Assembly: GCA_023432465.1 (NCBI GenBank)
Contig: JAEYUO010000111.1
Span: 1 to 20,151, forward strand
DNA length: 20,151 nucleotides
From: Planctomycetota bacterium
GTDB taxonomy: Bacteria; Planctomycetota; Phycisphaerae; Phycisphaerales; UBA1924
Reading direction: 5' to 3'
Every line of letters begins with the position of its first letter. The first letter of the stretch is position 1. Shown in pieces: positions 7,276-13,939 of this stretch. The translations under genes and the position numbers were made by a program. Below the pieces are notes generated by a model, which had not been told where the DNA came from, did no database searches, and saw nothing but the letters and a program-made list of their open reading frames with translations.

Positions 7276-8340
7276 ATGCACCTCCGTGTCCGCGCCATCC
7301 TCCTGCTCGCCGCGATCATCGTCGGCGGCTGCGCGAGCGGTCCCGACGCAACCACGACTACACCCGCCGCCGCATCCGTTCGCTGGCCGAGCGCGGGCGA
7401 CCCCGGACTCGAAGTGGTCGCGTGGACCACCACCGCCGATGAGGCGGCGTTTGCCCGCGCCCTCACCCCCTACGCCGCCGGAGCACAGGCGCCCGGCGGC
7501 CTCTCCCCCGAATCCGAGGCCTTCCTCGCCTCCCACGGTTTGCGATTCCTGCCGGTCCCCGTCACCCAGCTCGAAGCGCTCCGAATCGCGATCGAAGCCC
7601 CGCCGCGCCACATGACCCAGTGGCTCGGCCAGGCCATCGACTGGACCGAGATCGCCTCCGGCCCCGAGCAATCCCGCGGCCAGACCATCGCGCTCGAGGC
7701 CGAGCGCCTCCGCCTCGGCTCCGGTCGCCTCCGCATCCTCGCCAGAAGCTGGATCTCCCCCGTCCCCGCCGCGGGCAGCGCGATGACCATCGAGCTGCTC
7801 CCCCAGCACGATGAGACTGGCCGCGCTTCATCGCACAATCCGCTGCTCCCGCCCACCAGCATCGCCGAAACCGAAGAGGGACTGCTCTTCACGCGCCTGC
7901 TCACCCGGTTGATCGTGCGATCGTCCGACACCGCGCTCGTGCTCATCTCGATCCCCCCCGGCGCCGACCTCGCCCAGCTTGCGCAGGCCGTCCCGCAGAC
8001 CGCCGGCCTCCGCGCGATCACCGATGGCGAAGCCGGCGGCGCACCGAGCGTCGGACAGGTCGTTCGCCAGCCCTCTTCTTCCTCTCCCAGCGTCGCGTAC
8101 GAGACCGCGACAGCCGAGGCCGATCCGCTTTCCAGCCCCTCCGGCCCGATCGGACCCGCCGCCGCCCGCCTGCCCACCATCGGCGAAGCGATCCTCAGCC
8201 CGCATGTCTGGATCACGCCGCGACGGCCGCCGGGTCGCGCCGAAGCGAACGAAGACCCACGCCCCGTGCTGACCACGCCCCGGCGACAGGTGCTCATCTT
8301 CGTGCCGCGGCTGCCCGAACGCGTCCGGCTCCTCCCCTGA
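7276..8340 (+). CDS. Predicted lipoprotein of unknown function
   Basis: A 354-residue protein that begins MHLRVRAILLLAAIIVGGC, a short signal peptide with a lipobox-like VGGC (Cys19), so it is probably lipid-anchored to a membrane. The rest shows no domain I recognise. It has a mixed, Ala/Pro/Ser-rich composition, with a low-complexity stretch around SSSSPSVAYETATAEADPL in the last third. The ATG at 7276 is preferred over a much longer in-frame extension that runs antisense through mutM. It shares a 62-base divergent intergenic region with mutM. No partner gene follows closely; 241 non-coding bases separate it from the next gene. Function unknown. Confidence 0.75.
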   Translation: MHLRVRAILLLAAIIVGGCASGPDATTTTPAAASVRWPSAGDPGLEVVAWTTTADEAAFARALTPYAAGAQAPGGLSPESEAFLASHGLRFLPVPVTQLEALRIAIEAPPRHMTQWLGQAIDWTEIASGPEQSRGQTIALEAERLRLGSGRLRILARSWISPVPAAGSAMTIELLPQHDETGRASSHNPLLPPTSIAETEEGLLFTRLLTRLIVRSSDTALVLISIPPGADLAQLAQAVPQTAGLRAITDGEAGGAPSVGQVVRQPSSSSPSVAYETATAEADPLSSPSGPIGPAAARLPTIGEAILSPHVWITPRRPPGRAEANEDPRPVLTTPRRQVLIFVPRLPERVRLLP

Positions 8341-8581
8341 GCCCCGTCCCGTAACTCTTCGTCCGCATCCGCGCTGCCGATGGTGACGGCTGTAACGGTT
8401 GCGCCGCGCCTGCCGCTCAGGGAACGTCCTTAGCCGCCTGCCACGCGGATATTCCCTCGGCCACGCTCACGCCGCGCGCACACCCATCCGATCAGCCTGC
8501 ACGACCTTGTATCCATCGATGCACTGAGTCCATGTCGATTTTGCGCCCCGATCACAACCACGTCGTTGCGAGAGGTGACAG

Positions 8582-10441
8582 ATGGAAGTATCCAACGCGG
8601 TTCTGCTGGTGATCGGCGCGCCGATCATCCGCGAGCCCATCGAAGTCGCGCTCCAAGCCGCCGGGCTCGAAGTGCTCTCCGCCGACTCCGCAGCCAAGGC
8701 CACGCTCCTGCTGGGCGAACGCCGGATCGCCTCCGTCGTGATTGATCTGGACCTCCCCGCCAAGCAGGGATGGTCCCTCCTTTCCAGCATCCGCAACACC
8801 GAGTCGCTCGCCGAGCTCCCGGTCATCGTGCTTTCCGCCACCGCCGACAAGCCCTCGGTCGTGCTCGCGGCCAAGCACAAGGTCGCCGCGTTCGTCCTCA
8901 AGTCCAAGTTCTCGCTTGCCTCCTTCGTCGAGAAGCTCCAGCAGTCCTGCGCCGACCACAACCAGTCTCGCGCAGCTGCCGCTGCTCCCGCCGCTCCCGC
9001 CGAGCCCGCGCCGACCAAGCCTGCCGATCAACCCGCATCCGCCTCTCCCGCGGGCGATGAGCCCGCCACCAGCGCAGCGCCCGGCGGCGCGGCCGAATCG
9101 CTCGTCCCGCGCCGCATCCCGGGAGACCCCGCCGCGGCCCTCAAGGCCATCAAGCCCATCCTCTCGCGCTCCGAGCTGACCGAGTGCATCGACAAGTGCG
9201 AGCAGCTCAAGGCCTTCTCTCCCACCGTGACCCAGCTGATGAAGATCACCTCCAGCCAGGAGTGCTCCATCCAGCGCGTCGTCAAGGTCGCCGGCCAGGA
9301 CCACGCCATCGCCCTCAAGCTGCTCAAGCTCGCCAACTCCGTCGCCTACGGCCGCGGCGACCCGGTCGATGCGCTCAAGACCGCCGTCATGCGCATCGGA
9401 CTCGACAAGATCCGCCAGGCCGTCATGAACATCGGCCTGGTCGAGTCCTTCGACTCCGGCCCGGGCGCGGTCAACCTCCCGCACTTCTGGGAGCACGCCA
9501 TCGGCTGCGCGGTGATCGCCGGCGAACTCGCCCACACCGTCGCCGAGGTGGACCCCGAGGCCGCGTTCACCGCGGGCCTCCTTCACGATGTCGGCCGCAT
9601 CGTCCTGGCCGAACAGCTCGGCGACCGCTACGCCGGCGTGCTCTCTCTTGCGCGCGAGCTCCGCCTCCCGCTCGAACAGGTCGAGTCGCGGATGATCCTC
9701 ATCAACCACGCCGACGTCATGGACCGCCTCCTGCACACCTGGAAGTTCTCCAAGCACCTCATCAACCCCATCGTCCTGCACCACCTCTCCGCCGGCGGCA
9801 TCCGCCAGGCGTGCCCGCGCGAGGTCGCGCCCATCGCAACCCTCGCGCTCGCCAATCGCCTCGCCCACGCGATGCTCCTGGGCTCCTCCGGCAACGACAC
9901 CGTCTATCCCACCGAGGACCTCTGCCAGGCGCTCCGCATCGACGGCGCGACCATCGCCGCGGTGTGCGAATCGGCGCCATCCCAGGCCGCGGACATGAAG
10001 CTCTCGCTCCTCTCCAGCGGCCAGGCCGGAGCGTGGAAGAGCTACAAGGACGAGGTCGTCGCCGCGCTCCAGGTCCCGGCGCGCGTCCTGTTCTGCAGCG
10101 CCAACCCACCCCTCGACGCCCACCGCATCCTCTGCCAGACCGTCGCCGGCACCACGACCGATGAGGGACTCGAAGCGCCCAACATCGGCGTCGTCCACAT
10201 CGCCAGCGCGCGCGACATCGTCCTTGTCAGCACGCGCTACGCAACCCTTGAGCAGCAGGCCGGGTGCGGCAAGCTCCCCCTGCTTGTCATCTCGCCCCTC
10301 GGCCAGCTCAACGTCGAGAAGGGCTTGGCCGCGGGCCGCAACGTCCGCCAGCTCGCCAGCCCCCTCAACGTCCACGAGTTCATCGAGGCGCTGAACCAGC
10401 TTGCCGGCGCCGCCGCCACGCCAACCCGCCTCGCCGCCTGA
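8582..10441 (+). CDS. Receiver-HDOD-receiver-like signalling protein
   Basis: A 619-residue cytoplasmic regulator. Residues 5-125 are a receiver-like domain: the phosphoacceptor Asp55 sits four residues before Pro59 as in CheY, but the acidic pair after the first strand is replaced by IGAP. An Ala/Pro-rich linker follows (about 128-180). HDOD spans about 198-400, with ALKLLKLANSVAYG, the conserved HD at 335-336 (LLHDVGRI) and IVLHHLSAGG. The last about 110 residues (VPARVLFCSANPPL... to PLNVHEFIEALNQL) look like a second, degenerate receiver without the Asp. HDOD proteins are generally regulatory, and catalytic activity is usually not shown. AGAGGTGA at 8571-8578 supports the ATG. It ends at a strong terminator, separate from the downstream HD-GYP gene. 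Confidence 0.88.
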   Translation: MEVSNAVLLVIGAPIIREPIEVALQAAGLEVLSADSAAKATLLLGERRIASVVIDLDLPAKQGWSLLSSIRNTESLAELPVIVLSATADKPSVVLAAKHKVAAFVLKSKFSLASFVEKLQQSCADHNQSRAAAAAPAAPAEPAPTKPADQPASASPAGDEPATSAAPGGAAESLVPRRIPGDPAAALKAIKPILSRSELTECIDKCEQLKAFSPTVTQLMKITSSQECSIQRVVKVAGQDHAIALKLLKLANSVAYGRGDPVDALKTAVMRIGLDKIRQAVMNIGLVESFDSGPGAVNLPHFWEHAIGCAVIAGELAHTVAEVDPEAAFTAGLLHDVGRIVLAEQLGDRYAGVLSLARELRLPLEQVESRMILINHADVMDRLLHTWKFSKHLINPIVLHHLSAGGIRQACPREVAPIATLALANRLAHAMLLGSSGNDTVYPTEDLCQALRIDGATIAAVCESAPSQAADMKLSLLSSGQAGAWKSYKDEVVAALQVPARVLFCSANPPLDAHRILCQTVAGTTTDEGLEAPNIGVVHIASARDIVLVSTRYATLEQQAGCGKLPLLVISPLGQLNVEKGLAAGRNVRQLASPLNVHEFIEALNQLAGAAATPTRLAA

Positions 10442-10506
10442 ACGCGCTCAAAAACCACCTGGCGCGGCCCATGAATCGCCCGCGCCGGGTTTCCGAACCC
10501 TCTGTG

Positions 10507-10550
10507 ACGACGCCCGTGGGATCTTCCGGCCCGCGGGCGTCGTTCTCTTT
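10507..10550 (+). terminator. Rho-independent terminator after the HDOD gene
   Basis: A perfect 10-bp stem pairs ACGACGCCCG (10507-10516) with CGGGCGTCGT (10534-10543), around a 17-base loop, and is followed by TCTCTTT. It is 65 bases past the HDOD stop. Confidence 0.75.
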
Positions 10551-10727
10551 GCACCGCCAGCCACGCCGCGACCAGCCCGCAGTTCTCGCCCCTCTTCACG
10601 ACCGATAAGCCCCGACACGCGCAAGACCCTGCGCCGCATGGCCGATACAGCTTCAACCGGGCGGTGCGTTGCCAGGCCCGGATTCCCCCACGAGCGAGCT
10701 TCACCGCGTATGTGAAGATCATGTGGC

Positions 10728-10747
10728 GATGCCCGCAATCGGGCATC
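10728..10747 (+). promoter_or_regulatory. Leader hairpin just upstream of the HD-GYP ribosome-binding site
   Basis: A perfect 8-bp stem, GATGCCCG / CGGGCATC, has a CAAT loop and lies 7 bases before the GGGAGG site (10755-10760) of the next gene. The sequence TGCCCGATG at the start codon (10761-10769) repeats part of the hairpin arm and could compete for pairing. The role is inferred only. Confidence 0.4.
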
Positions 10748-10766
10748 AGGCGACGGGAGGTGCCCG

Positions 10767-12101
10767 ATGCTGAGGCTGCCAATTGATCAGGCGGTGCCCG
10801 GCATGGTCCTTGCCCTGCCCGTGCTCCACCCCGCAAAGCCCGACCACACGCTCCTCAAGCCCGGCGCGGCCCTCGACCAGCCCGGCATCGACCGCATGCG
10901 CGACATGCACGTCCGGCGCATCTGGATCCGCTACCCCCCCACCGACTTCCTCCTCCAGTACGCCAGCCCCAAGATCGTCGCCGAGCATGGCGAGATGGCC
11001 TGCCGTCTCTCCGAGTGCTTCGACACCGTCGCCGGCGAGGCCCACGCGCAGCTCGAGTTCGGACACTACGTCGATGCTGTCCGCTCCTTCGCGCAGGCCA
11101 TCCTCGATGAGCCCAACGCCGCGATCTTCCTCGGAGACATTCTCGATGTCTCCTCTCCCATCATCGCGCACTCCACCAACGTCTGCTACCTCAGCCTCCT
11201 CATGGCCCTCAAGCTCGACGGCTACCTGATCTCCGAGCGCCCATGGGCCGGCCCCAAGCGCGCCCAGAACGTCGAGAGCCTCGGCGTCGGCGCCATGCTC
11301 CACGATGTCGGCATGCTCCGCCTCCCCGCCGAGGTCGTCGAGCAGTTCGAACGATCGCAGGACGAATCCGACCCGTTCTGGCAGCGGCACGCCGCGCTCG
11401 GCTTCGATGCCGTTCGCGGCAAGGTTTCCCCCACCGCCGCAAGCGCCGTCCTCCACCACCACCAGCGCATGGACGGCTCCGGATTCCCGCGCCGCCCCCG
11501 TGCCATGGGCCCGCCCCGCGCGCTCGCCGGCAGCGAGATCCACATCTTCGCCCGCATCATCGCCACCGCCGATGTCTTCGACCGCTTCCGCAACCCGCCC
11601 TGCTCCGTCCGCCACGGCTCCGTCGAACACTGCCCGCCCAAGGCGCCCACCGTCCGCGCGCTCCGCAAGGTCCTCGACATGACCCGCGCCGGCAAGCTCG
11701 ACCCGGTCGTCTGCAAGGCGCTCATGGCCGTCGTCCCTGCCTTCGCCCCCGGCTCGCTGATCGAACTCAGCGACGGCGAGACCTGCATCGTCACCGGCTG
11801 GGACCCGCTCCAGCCCTGCCGCCCCACCGTCAACATCGTCCCCGACCCCAAGGACTTCCTCCGCATCCGCGCCCCCCTCGAAGACCCGCCCGAGCTCGGC
11901 CCGCAGATCGACCTCCGCAAACGCCGCGACATCGCCATCGCAACCGCCGAGGGACACCACGTCGCGCACGATGTCTTCGAAGCGCGCGAGCCCGCCGAGT
12001 TCGACCTGCGCTTCCAGTTCGCCGGCGGCATCCTCCTGCCGCCGCCCCCCGCCACCGCCGCGGCTCTCCCATCCGCCGCGCCGGTGCGCAAGGCGGGATG
12101 A
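10767..12101 (+). CDS. HD-GYP domain protein (probable cyclic-di-GMP phosphodiesterase)
   Basis: A 444-residue protein. Its N-terminus (PIDQAVPGMVLALPVLHP...LLKPGAAL) is like the segment that often precedes HD-GYP domains. The HD pair is at 179-180 (MLHDVGML). The HHxxxDGxGYP signature appears as HHQRMDGSGFP at 231-241, with Tyr replaced by Phe. IFARIIATADVFDRF follows. The C-terminal segment (PGSLIELSDGETCIVTGWDP) resembles the end of many family members. HD-GYP enzymes hydrolyse cyclic-di-GMP; with the GFP variant, activity is likely but unproven. There is no receiver or membrane domain, so the input signal is unclear. A GGGAGG ribosome-binding site six bases upstream supports the ATG. A low-complexity Pro/Ala tail ends the protein. 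Confidence 0.9.
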   Translation: MLRLPIDQAVPGMVLALPVLHPAKPDHTLLKPGAALDQPGIDRMRDMHVRRIWIRYPPTDFLLQYASPKIVAEHGEMACRLSECFDTVAGEAHAQLEFGHYVDAVRSFAQAILDEPNAAIFLGDILDVSSPIIAHSTNVCYLSLLMALKLDGYLISERPWAGPKRAQNVESLGVGAMLHDVGMLRLPAEVVEQFERSQDESDPFWQRHAALGFDAVRGKVSPTAASAVLHHHQRMDGSGFPRRPRAMGPPRALAGSEIHIFARIIATADVFDRFRNPPCSVRHGSVEHCPPKAPTVRALRKVLDMTRAGKLDPVVCKALMAVVPAFAPGSLIELSDGETCIVTGWDPLQPCRPTVNIVPDPKDFLRIRAPLEDPPELGPQIDLRKRRDIAIATAEGHHVAHDVFEAREPAEFDLRFQFAGGILLPPPPATAAALPSAAPVRKAG

Positions 12102-12129
12102 ACCCGTTACAATCTGGCGGAGAACCCAC

Positions 12130-12693
12130 GTGCCGCTTGCCGGATACTTCATGGCTGTTGACCGGGTCGAAAAGAGACTTCGCCGCGTCGCGGCAGCACT
12201 CGATGCCGCTCAGGTGCCATACGCAGTCGTAGGCGGCAATGCTGTCGCATCATGGGTCGCGCGAATGGACCCCTCCGCCACACGCGCAACCAAGGATGTC
12301 GATCTCCTCGTGCGCCGTGCGGACCTGCCGGCCATCACCGCCTCGCTCACGGCGATCGGCCTGACGCGCGAAGACCTGCAAAGCCTCGTGTTGTTCGTCG
12401 ACCCCGAAGAACCCAGCCGAAAGGCAGGCGTGCATCTCGTGTGGGCAGGCGAGAAGGTGCGACCCTCCTACGACACCCCCGCGCCCGATGTGAGCGAAGC
12501 CGAGCGCGACCCCGAGGGTTTCGCTGTTCTCTCGCTCGCCGCGCTTGTGCGCATGAAGCTCACCAGCTTCCGCGACATCGACCGTGTCCACATCGCGGAC
12601 ATGCGCTCCGTCGGCCTGATCACGCCCGCAGTCCGCGCGAGCCTGCCAACGGCCCTGCGCGAGCGGCTCGACAGCATCGACTCAGAAGACTGA
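12130..12693 (+). CDS. Nucleotidyltransferase-fold protein (MNT/AbiEii-like)
   Basis: A 187-residue protein with the layout of a minimal nucleotidyltransferase: VPYAVVGGNAVASW gives the GG motif (residues 35-36), and TKDVDLLV gives the DxD metal pair (56 and 58). Such proteins may transfer a nucleotide to a protein or RNA, and some are toxins. No partner (HEPN, AbiEi or antitoxin) is adjacent, so a toxin role is not claimed. GTG 12130 is chosen because GGAG at 12119-12122 is 7 bases upstream; ATG 12151 is an alternative without a good site. The start is only 28 bases after the HD-GYP stop and the next gene starts 20 bases after its end, so co-transcription is possible. Confidence 0.8.
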   Translation: MPLAGYFMAVDRVEKRLRRVAAALDAAQVPYAVVGGNAVASWVARMDPSATRATKDVDLLVRRADLPAITASLTAIGLTREDLQSLVLFVDPEEPSRKAGVHLVWAGEKVRPSYDTPAPDVSEAERDPEGFAVLSLAALVRMKLTSFRDIDRVHIADMRSVGLITPAVRASLPTALRERLDSIDSED

Positions 12694-12713
12694 CCCTTGG
12701 GAGATCTGCGCGG

Positions 12714-13034
12714 ATGCTCGTGCTCGCCGAGATCGCCGACAAGTCTCCCTTGCCTCTGAATCCGTTTCTCGGAGCACTTCTGCTCGCGTTGATTGCCTTG
12801 GTCGCCTGCGCGGTGCTCGTCGAGTTTGGCCCGTGGTACTCGATTCGGCTCCTGTGCTGGGTTGTCCTCTTACACGCACCGGTGGTACTGCTGATGGCCA
12901 AGTGGCCGCGGCGATGGTCCAAGCCTTGGCAGGACGGCACGGCGTGCCGCGAATGCGGCTACGACCTCCGAGGCCTGCCGAACACAACGTGCCCGGAGTG
13001 CGGGTCGGAGTCCGGATCATCAAGACCCGTCTAA
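12714..13034 (+). CDS. Small membrane protein with C-terminal zinc ribbon
   Basis: A 106-residue protein with two predicted transmembrane segments (about residues 19-42, FLGALLLALIALVACAVLV, and 46-65, RLLCWVVLLHAPVVLLMA). A C-terminal four-cysteine ribbon follows: CRECGYDLRGL then CPECG. This CxxCGYDLRGL...CPECG tail is, to my knowledge, widespread in planctomycete membrane proteins, with no assigned function. It follows the nucleotidyltransferase gene by 20 bases. The ATG at 12714 has no strong ribosome-binding site (GGGAGA lies 9 bases upstream). Another protein with a similar tail is encoded at 16010. Confidence 0.75.
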   Translation: MLVLAEIADKSPLPLNPFLGALLLALIALVACAVLVEFGPWYSIRLLCWVVLLHAPVVLLMAKWPRRWSKPWQDGTACRECGYDLRGLPNTTCPECGSESGSSRPV

Positions 13035-13139
13035 AGCTCCTGGCGACATTCTCTGTCGAGCAAGCCGCCCCCTCCTCCGCGCCTCTCCGCGCTCTCGGAG
13101 ACCTCTGCGTTCCACCGCTTCCGACCCTAACCTCCCCCC

Positions 13140-13856
13140 ATGACCCGCCGCGCCCCCGAAGTCCGCATCATCAGCATCGGCACCCTCGCCGCGCACCCGC
13201 TCTGGGATGAAAAAGTCCCCGTCCGCGCGGCCCACGCCACCACCACCCTCATCCGCTCCGGCGATCGCACCATCCTCATCGATCCCGGTCTGCCCGACCG
13301 CGCCGTCGCCGCGCGGCTCTCCGAACGCGCGGGCATCAAGCCCGCCGATGTCACCCACATCTTCCTCACCAGCTTCCGCCCCGATGTCTTCCGCGGCATC
13401 CTCGCCTTCGACAAAGCCAAGTGGTGGATAAGCCAGGAAGAACGCGAGCAGGTCGGCGTCCCCCTCGTCGCCAAGCTCCAGGAAGCCGCCGCGGCCGACG
13501 ATGCAGAGCTCAAAGCCGCCCTCGAACTCGATGTCGGCATCCTCCGCCGCTGCGAGCCCGCGCCCGATGAACTCGCGCCCCACACCTCCCTCTTCCCGCT
13601 CCACGGCGTCACACCCGGCCTCACCGGCGTGCTCGTCGCCATGCCCGGCTCCGGCCCCACCATCCTCATCGCCGGCGATGCCATCCCCACCGTCGAGCAC
13701 CTCGAACGCGGCATGGTGCTCGACAGCGCCGTCAGCGTGACACAGGCCATCGAATCTTTCGGCGAGGCCGTCGAGATCGCCGACATCATCGTCCCCGGGC
13801 GCGACAACCTCGTCGCCAACCCCGTCAAGGGCCGAAGCGCCACAGCGCGCCAATAG
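13140..13856 (+). CDS. Metallo-beta-lactamase-fold protein with a degraded metal motif
   Basis: A 238-residue protein with the fold landmarks of the superfamily: TTLIRSGDRTILIDPGLP, then THIFLTSFRPDVFRG where HxHxDH is expected, then LHGVTPGLTG (His155) and LIAGDAIP (Asp180). In the active-site motif, His-His-His are replaced by Ser78, Arg80 and Val83, and only Asp82 remains. The protein is therefore unlikely to bind two zinc ions in the usual way. It may be a non-catalytic or altered-function member. The TPG and GD motifs are kept, so the fold is probably intact. It is convergent with the cysteine-rich gene, and the gap between them is almost wholly an octamer array. Confidence 0.82.
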   Translation: MTRRAPEVRIISIGTLAAHPLWDEKVPVRAAHATTTLIRSGDRTILIDPGLPDRAVAARLSERAGIKPADVTHIFLTSFRPDVFRGILAFDKAKWWISQEEREQVGVPLVAKLQEAAAADDAELKAALELDVGILRRCEPAPDELAPHTSLFPLHGVTPGLTGVLVAMPGSGPTILIAGDAIPTVEHLERGMVLDSAVSVTQAIESFGEAVEIADIIVPGRDNLVANPVKGRSATARQ

Positions 13857-13863
13857 GCTCCCG

Positions 13864-13935
13864 CTTTGCTGCTTTGCTGCTTTGCTGCTTTGCTGCTTTG
13901 CTGCTTTGCTGCTTTGCTGCTTTGCTGCTTTGCTG
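13864..13935. repeat. Perfect octamer array, nine copies of CTTTGCTG
   Basis: Seventy-two bases hold nine identical units with no interruption. It fills the gap between two convergent genes: it begins 7 bases after the metallo-beta-lactamase-fold stop and ends 4 bases before the stop of the minus-strand cysteine-rich gene. There is no spacer, so it is not a CRISPR. An array this uniform is likely prone to slippage and to be polymorphic in copy number. Confidence 0.97.
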
Positions 13936-13939
13936 CCGC

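Noticed and set aside
8552..10375. Long open reading frame on the minus strand opposite the HDOD gene
   Set aside because: It mirrors the HDOD gene, is Gly/Asp/Glu-rich with no recognisable domain, and long antisense frames are expected in C-ending, GC-rich codons.
12107..12112. TACAAT resembling a -10 box before the nucleotidyltransferase gene
   Set aside because: No -35 box is found at the expected distance, and a start there would sit very close to the ribosome-binding site.
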